From the NCBI RefSeq assembly GCF_023630705.1, contig NZ_JALQEM010000033.1:1-44758 (forward strand): a DNA stretch of 44,758 bases, given 5' to 3'. A program made the position numbers and the translations under genes. Shown here in pieces: positions 17,628 through 25,554 of this stretch (positions are counted from its first letter, which is position 1; every line of letters begins with the position of its first letter). This DNA comes from Caballeronia sp. GAFFF1 (GTDB taxonomy: Bacteria; Pseudomonadota; Gammaproteobacteria; Burkholderiales; Burkholderiaceae). The notes beneath the pieces are model-generated. The model saw only the letters and a program-made list of their open reading frames with translations, was not told where the DNA came from and did no database searches.

Positions 17628-18374
17628 ATGAGATCACGTTGCTTTCACGGCAAGCGCGACGATTTGCGCGGCTTCGGTTCCGGTTTTTCGTTCGATGCAC
17701 TGGACCGCCTCGATCGCCTTGCGTGGCGCGGCTGGGTGATGATCGGGCGTCATCGGCATGGCGGCGGCGGGCGCTTTGGCGGCGGCTTCGGCGCGGGCGG
17801 TCCCGGCGGTGCGGGTGGTTTCGGCGGAGGCCCGGACGACATGGGCGGCATGCCGCGCGGCCGCAAATTTTCGTCCGAAGACCTGCAACTCTTGCTGCTC
17901 GCCATGCTGGCCGAGTCGCCGCGCCACGGTTACGAACTCATCAAGGCGCTGGCGGATCGCTCCAACGGTTTCTATGCGCCGAGCCCCGGCATGGTGTATC
18001 CCGCGCTGACGTATCTGGAAGAACTCGGCTATGCGACGGTCGAGATGGAGGGCAACCGCAAGCGCTACGCCCTGTCGGATGCGGGCCGTGAATACCTCGC
18101 GGCGAATCGCGAACGCGTCGACTTGATGCTCGCCAAGCTTTTGCATTTTGCACGCAAGATGGACCTCGTACGGCGGGCCTACGCGGGCGAGCAGGTCGAC
18201 GACGATGCCGGCGACGGCGGCTGGGTGCCCGAACTCGTCGCAGCACGACGCGCGCTGAAGCGCGCGCTACTTCTGCGCACCGATGCGTCGCCGCAGGAGC
18301 AGCGCCGCATCGCCGCGATTCTCGAACGCGCGACGGCCGACATCGAACAAGACAACGCGCCGAAGCAGGCATAA
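17628..18374 (+). CDS. PadR-family repressor, YqjI-like
   Basis: A 248-residue regulator starting MRSRCFHGKRDD; GGAG seven bases before this ATG decides the start over one nine codons upstream. Residues ~1-85 are an unusual extension, first mixed, then Gly-rich (RHRHGGGGRFGGGFGAGG). The PadR winged helix follows: LQLLLLAMLAESPRHGYELI, SNGFYAPSPGMVYPALTYLE, LGYATVEMEGNRKRYALSD. A helical C-terminal dimerisation region completes it. The layout and the siderophore-reductase gene 12 bases downstream match E. coli YqjI, a nickel-responsive repressor of yqjH. E. coli YqjI carries a Cys/His-rich tail. Here the tail holds one Cys and only a few His, so metal sensing may be weaker or different. Confidence 0.88.
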   Translation: MRSRCFHGKRDDLRGFGSGFSFDALDRLDRLAWRGWVMIGRHRHGGGGRFGGGFGAGGPGGAGGFGGGPDDMGGMPRGRKFSSEDLQLLLLAMLAESPRHGYELIKALADRSNGFYAPSPGMVYPALTYLEELGYATVEMEGNRKRYALSDAGREYLAANRERVDLMLAKLLHFARKMDLVRRAYAGEQVDDDAGDGGWVPELVAARRALKRALLLRTDASPQEQRRIAAILERATADIEQDNAPKQA

Positions 18375-18386
18375 AGGAACGACAGG

Positions 18387-19226
18387 ATGAGCGATTCACT
18401 CGTCGAAGCACAACCAGGCCGCGCCGAACTGGAAGTCACGCGCGTGCGTCACCCGCTGAAATTCCGCTTGCTCCAGGTCAAGCGCGTTCGGCCAATCAAT
18501 CCGCATTTTGTATGCATCACCCTGAGGGGCGACGCGCTTGCAGACTTCGAGAGCGCCTCTTTCGACGACCACGTGAAGGTCTTCTTCCCTCAGCCGGGCG
18601 AAAGCATGCCGGTGATGCCGGAGGCCGGCCCGGACGGTCCCGTGTTCGATCCCGCCAAACCGCGGCCCATTGCCCGCGACTTCACGCCTCGGCGCTTCGA
18701 CCGGGCGGCGTGCGAATTGGATATTGAATTCGCGCTCCACGACGCCGGCCCGGCGACCGCCTGGGCAGCGAAGGCCGCGCCGGGGGATTACCTCGGCATC
18801 GGCGGGCCGCGTGGTTCGTTCGTCATTCCGACGCAGTTCGACTGGCATCTGCTCGTAGGCGACGAAACCGCGCTGCCCGCCATTGCCCGTCGCCTGGAGC
18901 AACTTCCGCCCGGCACGCGCGTGGCGGCGCTGCTCGAAGTCGCCGACCCCTCCGCGCGAGTCGAATTCGATACACGCGCCAATCTATATGTGCAGTGGTG
19001 CTACCGCAGCGAGTCCGCGTACCCGGGCGGCGATCTCTTGCTGGCATTGCGCGGAACCTTTCTGCCCGACGGCGACGGCTACGTGTGGGCCGCGGGCGAG
19101 GCCGCGCTCATGCGGGCGGTGCGCCAGCTCTTGTGTAATGAGCGAGGCATCGACAAGCGCCGCATTCGCGCGTCCGCCTATTGGAAGCGCGGCGAGCAAG
19201 GCGTGCATGGCACGATCGAGGACTGA
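18387..19226 (+). CDS. Siderophore-interacting ferric reductase (YqjH/ViuB family)
   Basis: A 279-residue cytosolic flavoprotein. Such enzymes reduce Fe(III)-siderophores with NAD(P)H to release iron. The FAD-binding half includes DDHVKVFFPQPG, the RDFTPRRFD segment that replaces the RxYS flavin motif, and GPATAWAAKAAPGD with GGPRGSFVIP. The C-terminal NAD(P)H-like half contains LLVGDETALPAIARRLE, VWAAGEAALMRAVRQLL and the terminal AYWKRGEQGVHG. All are typical of SIP proteins. A good AAAGGAACGACAGG ribosome binding site precedes the ATG. It is cotranscribed with the PadR gene, so it is presumably derepressed when that regulator senses its metal signal. Confidence 0.9.
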   Translation: MSDSLVEAQPGRAELEVTRVRHPLKFRLLQVKRVRPINPHFVCITLRGDALADFESASFDDHVKVFFPQPGESMPVMPEAGPDGPVFDPAKPRPIARDFTPRRFDRAACELDIEFALHDAGPATAWAAKAAPGDYLGIGGPRGSFVIPTQFDWHLLVGDETALPAIARRLEQLPPGTRVAALLEVADPSARVEFDTRANLYVQWCYRSESAYPGGDLLLALRGTFLPDGDGYVWAAGEAALMRAVRQLLCNERGIDKRRIRASAYWKRGEQGVHGTIED

Positions 19227-19259
19227 ACTCGCGTCCCGGCGTGCCGATAAACTAAACTG

Positions 19260-19287
19260 ATGGCTACGACTCTTTCAGCATAGCCAT
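19260..19287. promoter_or_regulatory. Inverted repeat overlapping the LysR start codon
   Basis: ATGGCTA and TAGCCAT form a perfect 7-bp inverted repeat with a 14-base spacer. Its right arm covers the first two bases of the ATG of the LysR-like gene. No Shine-Dalgarno sequence is seen before that ATG. It could be an autoregulatory binding site or an mRNA hairpin that masks the start. Confidence 0.4.
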
Positions 19288-20548
19288 GGATAACCGCGAA
19301 CTGCTCAACCTCGCTTATCTGCGCGCGTTCAGGCTCGTGGCCCAGACGGGCAGCGCGACGCGCGCGGCAGCCGCCCTCTTTCGCGCGCAATCCGCTGTTA
19401 CCCGATCCTTGCAGGAACTGGAAGCAACAGTCGGCGAGACGCTGCTCGAACGTCGCCCGTCAGGCATGTTGCCGACACCTGCGGGTCGCGCCGTTCTTCT
19501 CCGTTGCGAACGGATCTTCGCGGAGCTCGAAGCGCTCGGTCAATGGTGCTCGGCACGGCAGTCTCGGCGACGCTCGGCAAACGGTAACGCATTGCCTGCC
19601 TTCCTGCTCAATACGCGGCGGCTACAGTTATTCTCGGCATTGGCGCGTCATCGACACATGCCGAGCGCCGCGCAGACGCTCGGCATCAGTCAGCCCGCAG
19701 TCAGCAGCGCGATTCGCATCATGGAAACGGGCGCGGGTATGCAATTGTTTTATCGCAGCCCGCGCGGCCTGTTGCTCACGAGCGAAGGCGAGACGTTCGT
19801 GCTCCACGTGCGTCGCGCGCTCAACGAACTGCGCCACATCCCGGACGATATCGCGGCTTTGCGCGGCACCATTCAAGGCTATGTGACCGTCGGCGCGCTG
19901 CCGCTCGGCAGGACGCTGATTCTTCCGGGGGCGATCGCGCGCGTGGCCTCGCAATATCCGGGCGTCCGCATAGCCACCGATGAGAGCGCCTACGAACCGC
20001 TCGTGGCCGGCTTGCGAGCGGGCGACATCGACTTCGTTCTGGGCGCGCTCAGGCCGAACGATGCATCGAGCGGATTGACGAATGAGCGCCTGATGTCCGA
20101 GGACATGGTGGTCATCGCGCGGCGCGATCATCCGCTGGCTAAAGCCGAGGGTTTGACGCTGAAAGAGTTGAGCGCAGCGCAATGGGTCTTGCCGCGTAGT
20201 CACGCCCCCGCACGCGGCATGTTCGAAGCACAATTCAAGCGGCTCAGGCTCAAACCGCCGATGCCGACGGTCGAAACCGCCGACCTTGCCGTGATCCGTG
20301 GCTTGCTCACGCGCACCGATATGCTTGCGGTCGTATCGGCCCAGCAGTTGCACTACGAATGCGAGTCGAGGCAACTCGTCGTGCTCGACATCGCGATGCA
20401 CAACACGCGGCGCGATATCGGGCTCACGTTACGCGCGGGCAGCACGCCTTCTCCGGCAGCCCGCGCGCTGATCGACGCAATTCGCCTGACCGTCGATCAA
20501 CTCGCGCATTCGGCGGTCGTCGCGAAGCCGACTAAATATCCGGCATAA
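19286..20548 (+). CDS. LysR-family regulator with two N-terminal HTH domains
   Basis: A 420-residue regulator, about 100 longer than a standard LysR protein. The extra length is a second DNA-binding domain. Residues ~9-68 form one winged helix (LRAFRLVAQTGSATRAAAAL, AQSAVTRSLQELE), and residues ~110-169 form another (LQLFSALARHRHMPSAAQTL, GISQPAVSSAIRIME). A periplasmic-binding-like effector domain follows (~193-400; GYVTVGALPLGRTLILPGAI, DFVLGALR, then DMVVIARRDHPLA). Both helix-turn-helix units look intact, though the second is the closer match to the LysR consensus. The likely target is the alpha/beta hydrolase downstream or genes outside the window. The effector is unknown. Confidence 0.88.
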   Translation: MDNRELLNLAYLRAFRLVAQTGSATRAAAALFRAQSAVTRSLQELEATVGETLLERRPSGMLPTPAGRAVLLRCERIFAELEALGQWCSARQSRRRSANGNALPAFLLNTRRLQLFSALARHRHMPSAAQTLGISQPAVSSAIRIMETGAGMQLFYRSPRGLLLTSEGETFVLHVRRALNELRHIPDDIAALRGTIQGYVTVGALPLGRTLILPGAIARVASQYPGVRIATDESAYEPLVAGLRAGDIDFVLGALRPNDASSGLTNERLMSEDMVVIARRDHPLAKAEGLTLKELSAAQWVLPRSHAPARGMFEAQFKRLRLKPPMPTVETADLAVIRGLLTRTDMLAVVSAQQLHYECESRQLVVLDIAMHNTRRDIGLTLRAGSTPSPAARALIDAIRLTVDQLAHSAVVAKPTKYPA

Positions 20549-20636
20549 CCCGGCAATGGTGCCGACCGTTCTATCAATCACTCGTCTGGTAATCTTGAAT
20601 TCCCGGTGAGTGATTCTTCGCGTCACATCTCAAGCT

Positions 20637-21467
20637 ATGAATGACTCCACAAGCGCTATCGAAGCTGTCCAATATGCTCAGGTGACTGGCGATCTGTATC
20701 CGCTATCCATCGAATATCAGTGGCTAAACCCCGAGTTCAAGGACGCGCCTATTGCGGTATTCCTGCACGAAGGACTGGGGTCCATTGCGTTATGGAAAGA
20801 CTGGCCGCAGTCGCTATGCGATCGCCTCGGTTGCCGTGGACTCGTGTATTCGCGTCCGGGTTATGGACGATCGACGCCGCGTCGCGCAGATGAGCACTGG
20901 GCGGCTGATTTCCTGCATCATCAAGCACAGGTGTTGCTGCCTGCGCTGCTGGATGCAATCGGCGTGAACGAAAGCGAGCGCGCTCGCATGTGGATCATCG
21001 GGCATAGCGACGGCGGGTCGATCGCCTTGCTGTATGCAAGCGCTTATCCCGAGTCGTTGGCGGGTGTCGCCGTGCTTGCCCCGCATGTGTTCGTCGAGCC
21101 GATGACGGTTGAGGCAATCAGACAGGCACGAAGCGCCTATGAGAGCGGCGCCTTGCGCTCGCGTCTTATGCCCTACCATCAGAATGTGGATTCCGCCTTC
21201 TATGGATGGAACGACGCATGGCTCGATCCCGCGTTCCTTCACTGGGATATCACGACGACGCTCGAATCCATCCGCCGGCCGCTGCTCGCCATTCAAGGGT
21301 TCGACGATGAATACGCGTCCATGCAGCAGATCGACAAGATCAAGGCATCGGTTGCGCACGCCCAGCTCGTCAAGCTGCCGGGCTGCCGTCATTCGCCTCA
21401 CCGCGACGCAGCCGAAGCAGTGAACGAAGCCATCGCAGCCTTCTTCGATGCGCACCGAACTGCGTGA
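20637..21467 (+). CDS. Alpha/beta hydrolase
   Basis: A 276-residue cytosolic hydrolase. The oxyanion strand AVFLHEGLGSIALWKDWP, YSRPGYGRST and the nucleophile elbow GHSDGGSIAL give the classic fold. The acid is probably the Asp in IQGFDDEYAS, and the base the His in CRHSPHRDAAEAV. The active-site series resembles haloperoxidase-like or ester/lactone hydrolases; the substrate is unknown. I start at MNDSTSA. A GTG nine codons upstream keeps the frame open, and neither start has a convincing ribosome binding site. It follows the double-HTH LysR gene by 88 bp, in which AATCACTC (20576-20583) and GAGTGATT (20608-20615) form an inverted repeat with a 24-base spacer that might be its operator. Confidence 0.83.
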   Translation: MNDSTSAIEAVQYAQVTGDLYPLSIEYQWLNPEFKDAPIAVFLHEGLGSIALWKDWPQSLCDRLGCRGLVYSRPGYGRSTPRRADEHWAADFLHHQAQVLLPALLDAIGVNESERARMWIIGHSDGGSIALLYASAYPESLAGVAVLAPHVFVEPMTVEAIRQARSAYESGALRSRLMPYHQNVDSAFYGWNDAWLDPAFLHWDITTTLESIRRPLLAIQGFDDEYASMQQIDKIKASVAHAQLVKLPGCRHSPHRDAAEAVNEAIAAFFDAHRTA

Positions 21468-21578
21468 GTCAATTTTTCCGCCAGAGGCATTAGGGTTTCG
21501 GTCGGCTACCGGGCAAGCATTTAGCTAAGTGTTCGAGACAAGGGGACCTCGTCTCGCGTTTATCGAAGGAGAAATGCC

Positions 21579-22007
21579 ATGCTGCTTACCGATGAAGAAC
21601 TCGCTCGTCTGGAAACCGTTGCGCCTTTCCTGCAGAGCGAAGCCCGAACGTCCCTCGAATTCGAGGCGGACTATGACATCACGATGGAACTCGCGGAACA
21701 TCTCCAGCCGGGCTTGCGCGTGCGCGCTCCGGGCGCGACGGCGGCAACCGCTGCGGCGGCCGCGCTTGCGGCTCCGCCGTATCCGCTCGACTTGTTTGTC
21801 GGACTTCCGCTCAGCGAACTGCGCTCGCTCGCGCATGCCGACGACAGGCGCCGCGAAGACGCCATTGCGCTATTTGGCGCAACGTTTTCTCCACGCCTGT
21901 TGCGCGCCATTGCAAAGATGACGCCCAACGAAATCGACCTCGATGCCGGCGTGCAAAGCGAAGCCGGCACGCTTGCAGTGATGCTCGAAGAGAACGAAGG
22001 CGCGTAA
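21579..22007 (+). CDS. Hypothetical protein, 142 residues
   Basis: Not recognised. A strong ribosome binding site (AAGGAG seven bases before the ATG) and codon use like the neighbours argue it is real. It has no signal peptide or membrane segment. Residues 1-45 are acidic and helical (LLTDEELARLETVAPFLQSE, then DYDITMELAEHL). An Ala/Thr-rich linker follows (GATAATAAAAALAAPP), then a second helical part (LDLFVGLPLSELRSLAHADD; FSPRLLRAIAKMTPNEIDLD) and an acidic tail. It stands alone between the hydrolase gene and a strong terminator. A cytosolic, possibly protein-binding role is all that can be said. Confidence 0.7.
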   Translation: MLLTDEELARLETVAPFLQSEARTSLEFEADYDITMELAEHLQPGLRVRAPGATAATAAAAALAAPPYPLDLFVGLPLSELRSLAHADDRRREDAIALFGATFSPRLLRAIAKMTPNEIDLDAGVQSEAGTLAVMLEENEGA

Positions 22008-22039
22008 GCGGCACGCGCTCCGTATTTACCCGTGAACTC

Positions 22040-22070
22040 ACGCAAGGCGCTCATTCCACGCGCCTTGCGT
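22040..22070 (+). terminator. Intrinsic terminator after the 142-residue hypothetical gene
   Basis: ACGCAAGGCGC (22040-22050) and GCGCCTTGCGT (22060-22070) form a perfect 11-bp GC-rich stem with a nine-base loop, 33 bases after the stop codon and followed by TGTTATAATCTT. It insulates deoR from upstream transcription. Confidence 0.7.
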
Positions 22071-22086
22071 TGTTATAATCTTATCA
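22071..22086 (+). promoter_or_regulatory. deoR: deoR promoter with DeoR-type operator
   Basis: TGTTATAATCTTATCA differs from a TGTTA-N6-TAACA DeoR operator at one outer position, and contains a perfect TATAAT (-10) at 22074-22079. No good -35 is visible. A bound DeoR would cover the -10, so autorepression is likely. Confidence 0.5.
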
Positions 22087-22138
22087 ACGTAAGACCAGAA
22101 ACTCACATTCGGCGAAGCGTGGAAAGCACTACAAAACG

Positions 22139-22867
22139 ATGGCCAAGATCGACCGCCTCCGCACGCTCTCGAGCGCATTAGAAAAACAAAACGTGATGCG
22201 TCTGCGCGATGCCGCCGCGCTTCTCGGTGTCTCCGAAATGACGGTGCGCAGGGATGTTGCGGCCAACCCCGGGCAGTTCACTTACCTGGGCGGCTATATT
22301 GTGAGCGCGGCGGACTTGCCCAATGCAGCGGGCTATACCATCGACGAAGAGAAGGATCACTTCGCGCAAGCGAAAGCCATTGCGTCGGGTCATGCGGCGC
22401 GCCTGCTCACGAACAACGAGACTGTGTTCATCGACTGCGGCACGACGTTGACGACACTGGCGCGGCAAATTCCCGCTGAAATGCATCTGACCGTGGTGTG
22501 TTACTCGCTCAACGTCGCGGAGATTCTGCGCCGCAAGCCCAACATACGCATGATTCTGCTCGGCGGCGTATACGTGCCTTCGTCGGAATCATTCGCCAGC
22601 GACGAAAGCGTCGAAACGCTTCGGCGCATGGGAATCAACAAGGCATTCATGTCGGCCGGCGGTGTCGATGAAATACGCGGCGTGACGTGCTGGAACTTTC
22701 ATGAAGTCGCCATCAAGCAAGCGGCCATGGCGAGCTCAGTCGAAAGGCATCTCGTCGTCGATGCAAGCAAATTCGGCAAGGTGAAAGCGGTGCGCTTCTC
22801 GCAGATCTCCGACTTCGACTCTGTCATCACCGAAGAAGGGCAACGGCGCACGGACCCGCGCGAATAG
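22139..22867 (+). CDS. deoR: DeoR, repressor of deoxyribose/deoxynucleoside catabolism
   Basis: A 242-residue DeoR-family repressor closely resembling E. coli DeoR. The N-terminal helix-turn-helix reads LRDAAALLGVSEMTVRRDV, nearly identical to the E. coli recognition region, followed by LGGYIV. The C-terminal sugar-phosphate sensing domain includes FIDCGTTLTTLARQIP, VVCYSLNVAEIL, SAGGVDEIRGVTCWNFHEV and VVDASKFGKVKAVRF. In E. coli the inducer is deoxyribose-5-phosphate. It converges on the eight-gene deoxyribose operon, ending 33 bp from its last gene. DeoR-type boxes occur before both deoR and deoC. No strong Shine-Dalgarno is seen. Confidence 0.92.
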   Translation: MAKIDRLRTLSSALEKQNVMRLRDAAALLGVSEMTVRRDVAANPGQFTYLGGYIVSAADLPNAAGYTIDEEKDHFAQAKAIASGHAARLLTNNETVFIDCGTTLTTLARQIPAEMHLTVVCYSLNVAEILRRKPNIRMILLGGVYVPSSESFASDESVETLRRMGINKAFMSAGGVDEIRGVTCWNFHEVAIKQAAMASSVERHLVVDASKFGKVKAVRFSQISDFDSVITEEGQRRTDPRE

Positions 22868-22900
22868 CGAAAGCGTAGTCCGACTGCGCCGCGCATTGCG

Positions 22901-23962
22901 TTACTGCCTGCGACCCAATGCGAAGAGCGTCCCCGCGAGCAGAATGAACGCGCCGATGATGACCTTCTGCCACGTGCTCGGCACGCCCACGAGAATCAGC
23001 ACGCTATTGATGAGCGTGACGAGCACCACGCCGAGCAGCGTTCCTGTCACCGTTCCCGTGCCGCCGGTAATGCGCGCGCCGCCGAGAATCACCGCGGCGA
23101 TGACATCGAGTTCCGTGCCGACGAGATCGAACGGATTGGCGAGCCGGTTCGTCGATACATGCAGAATGCCCGCCACGCCGGCGAGCAGACCCGTGTAGCC
23201 GAACACGAACAAGTGAATCGCGCGCAGGTTATAGCCCAGCCGTTCCGCAATGGCGAGACTGCCGCCCATTGCATAGACGCCGCGGCCCATCATCGTTCGA
23301 TTGAGCAGCCACCATGTGACGATTGCCGCGATCACGAGCGCCAGCACCGACACCGGAAGGACCGCCCGCAAGCCGTCCGCCGTGTGGTAATAGAAAAGCG
23401 GTAGGCGGCCGAACACATCCATGCTGTGCGGAATGTTCATGAAGAACTGCGTGCCGACGAAGGTCAGCAACAAGCCGCGAAACAGATATTGTGTGCCGAT
23501 GGTGACGATCAGCGAAGGCGCCTTCAGGCGATGCACGAGCATGCCATTGACGACGCCGAGCAGCACGCCGCCCAATGCGCCCGTCAACACGATCAGCGCG
23601 AACGGACATTCGGGCCACCATGCGAATACCGCCTTGGTAATCGAATACATCGTCAACGCAGCGATGGCGGTGAACGATACGTCGATCCCGCCCGACGCGA
23701 GCACGACGAGCGTTCCCAGTGCAAACAGCGACACCGTGGTCGCGGAGTGCAGCATGTCGAAGAGCGTCGCGAACTGGAAGAAGCGCGGGTTGAGGCTGCC
23801 CACGATCAGACACGTGACCAGGATCAGCCCGACGGTGAACCACTCCGGCTTGCGCATCAACTGCGCGTAGAGACTGCCCTTGCGCACGCGCGGCGCGACA
23901 TTGCTCACGGCTTGCGGCACGGTCTCGCTTGCGGCGCCGCGGATGGATTCGCTCATGCTCAT
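22901..23962 (-). CDS. Sugar ABC transporter permease (RbsC family), distal copy
   Basis: A 353-residue inner-membrane permease of the ribose/AI-2 type (BPD_transp_2 fold) with about eight to ten hydrophobic segments. Typical blocks are visible: LVVLASGGIDVSFTAIAALT, LLGVVNGMLVHRLKAPSLIV, TIGTQYLFRGLLL, and the ATPase-contact region YAMGGSLAIAERLGYN. Its start overlaps the stop of the ATPase gene by four bases (ATGA). It is the last gene of the deoxyribose operon and pairs with a second permease encoded upstream, so the channel is probably a heterodimer. Confidence 0.92.
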   Translation of the reverse strand: MSMSESIRGAASETVPQAVSNVAPRVRKGSLYAQLMRKPEWFTVGLILVTCLIVGSLNPRFFQFATLFDMLHSATTVSLFALGTLVVLASGGIDVSFTAIAALTMYSITKAVFAWWPECPFALIVLTGALGGVLLGVVNGMLVHRLKAPSLIVTIGTQYLFRGLLLTFVGTQFFMNIPHSMDVFGRLPLFYYHTADGLRAVLPVSVLALVIAAIVTWWLLNRTMMGRGVYAMGGSLAIAERLGYNLRAIHLFVFGYTGLLAGVAGILHVSTNRLANPFDLVGTELDVIAAVILGGARITGGTGTVTGTLLGVVLVTLINSVLILVGVPSTWQKVIIGAFILLAGTLFALGRRQ

Positions 23963-25488
23963 GCTGCCTCAGAAAGTAGCGCGTGATACAGATCGGCCTC
24001 GCTCAGACGATCGGCGCGGTATTCGCCGGCGACGCGGCCTTTCTTCATCATCAGAATGCGATCGCAGTTTTGCAGCAGTTCGGGCAGATCATCGCTGATC
24101 AGAATGATGCCGATGCCCTCTTTCGACAGCCGCTGCATGATGCGGTAAATGATGTCTTTCGACCCTACGTCCACGCCGACGGTCGGCCCATGCAAAATCA
24201 ACACGCGTGGATTGATCGCGAGCCAGCGGCCGATCAGCACGCGCTGCTGGTTGCCGCCGGAAAGCGACTGCACTGGCTTGTCGACATCGGGCGTGGCGAT
24301 TTGCAGGTCCTTGACGGTGCGCTCGGCCAACGCTTGCGCGCGCTTGCGATCGATCTGCCCGATGCGGTCGCGCAGGCTCGCGATCATCGCGGTCACGACG
24401 TTATCGCGGATCGGCTTGTCGAGGAAAAGCCCTTCGTTCAGGCGGTCTTCCGGCACATAGCCGATGCGTTGCGTTCTCGCATCCGCGGGCGATTGCAGGC
24501 GAACGCGCATGCCGTCGAGCGTCACGACGCCGCTGTTGGCAGGCGCCACGCCCGCGAGCGCGCGCGCCAGTTCATTGCGGCCCGAGTCCAGCAGTCCCGT
24601 CACGCCGAGTATCTCGCCTTCATGCAAGGCGAACGATACGTCCGCGAACTGACCCTTGCGGCCGAGTTCCTTTACATCGAGCACGACTTTCGATGCGCGC
24701 GCCTCGCCTTCTTCGCGGTAGCGGTCGGTCGAAAGATGCTTGCCCGTCATGAGCTCGCTGATCTGCGCCTTCGTGTAGTGCTCGATCGGTCCTTGCGCCA
24801 TCTTCTGACCATCGCGCAGCACGATGACTTCGCCACCGATCGCGTAGCACTCGTCGAGCTTGTGACTCACGAACAGCACGGCCACGCCTTGCGCGCGCAG
24901 CCTCGCAAGCACCGCGATCAGGTTGTCGACCTCTTTCTGCGTGAGCGACGTCGTGGGCTCGTCCATGATGACGAACTTCGCTTCGCTCGCAATGGCGCGC
25001 GCAATGGCAACGAGTTGGCGCGTCGCCAGGGGCAATTGTTCGATCAGGGTCTTCTGAAACTCGGCATCGCCCGGCAAACCGACGGCTTCGAGCGCGCGAG
25101 CCGCAGTCGTCGCGAGCGCGCGCCGGTCGAACGTGCGCGCGAGCTTGCCCGCGTGTTCCGCGAGCTCGGAAGTCAGCGCGACGTTCTCGGCAACGCTCAT
25201 GTTCGGCAGGAGCGACAAGTCCTGATACACCGTCTCGATGCCGGCCGACAATGCTTCGAGCGGCGAGAGCCGCGCATGACGCGCGCCTTCAATCACGAGC
25301 TCGCCTTCGTCGGGCGGCTGCGCGCCCGAGATGATCTTGATGAGCGTGCTCTTGCCACAGCCGTTTTCGCCGAGCAGGTGATAAATCTGCCCGCGCTGAA
25401 ACGCGAGGCTCACGCCACGCAGCGCATAGACGCCGGTAAAGCGTTTATGAATATCGACGACTTCGAGGAGCGGTGTCTCTTGGGTCAT
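23959..25488 (-). CDS. Sugar ABC transporter double ATPase (RbsA family)
   Basis: A 509-residue protein with two nucleotide-binding domains that powers uptake of the operon's sugar. The N-terminal domain has Walker A GENGCGKSTLIK and Walker B FVIMDEPTTSL, with the degenerate signature LPLATRQ usual for this family. The C-terminal domain has the family's altered Walker A (GLLDSGRNEL) and an intact LSGGNQQR signature. Its Walker B region reads VLILHGPTVGVDVG, where DEPT would be expected, so both the Mg-binding Asp and the catalytic Glu are replaced. Catalysis should rest on the first domain. It lies between the binding-protein gene (66 bp gap) and the distal permease (4-bp overlap). Confidence 0.93.
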   Translation of the reverse strand: MTQETPLLEVVDIHKRFTGVYALRGVSLAFQRGQIYHLLGENGCGKSTLIKIISGAQPPDEGELVIEGARHARLSPLEALSAGIETVYQDLSLLPNMSVAENVALTSELAEHAGKLARTFDRRALATTAARALEAVGLPGDAEFQKTLIEQLPLATRQLVAIARAIASEAKFVIMDEPTTSLTQKEVDNLIAVLARLRAQGVAVLFVSHKLDECYAIGGEVIVLRDGQKMAQGPIEHYTKAQISELMTGKHLSTDRYREEGEARASKVVLDVKELGRKGQFADVSFALHEGEILGVTGLLDSGRNELARALAGVAPANSGVVTLDGMRVRLQSPADARTQRIGYVPEDRLNEGLFLDKPIRDNVVTAMIASLRDRIGQIDRKRAQALAERTVKDLQIATPDVDKPVQSLSGGNQQRVLIGRWLAINPRVLILHGPTVGVDVGSKDIIYRIMQRLSKEGIGIILISDDLPELLQNCDRILMMKKGRVAGEYRADRLSEADLYHALLSEAA

Positions 25489-25554
25489 GGCATATCGATT
25501 CGGGCGGCGCGCGCGTGTTGGACGCCGCGCGCCGCTAACATCACATCAGTCGCA

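Noticed and set aside
21534..21556. CGAGAC-N11-GTCTCG inverted repeat before the hypothetical gene
   Set aside because: Short arms, no promoter geometry around it; could easily occur by chance at this GC content.
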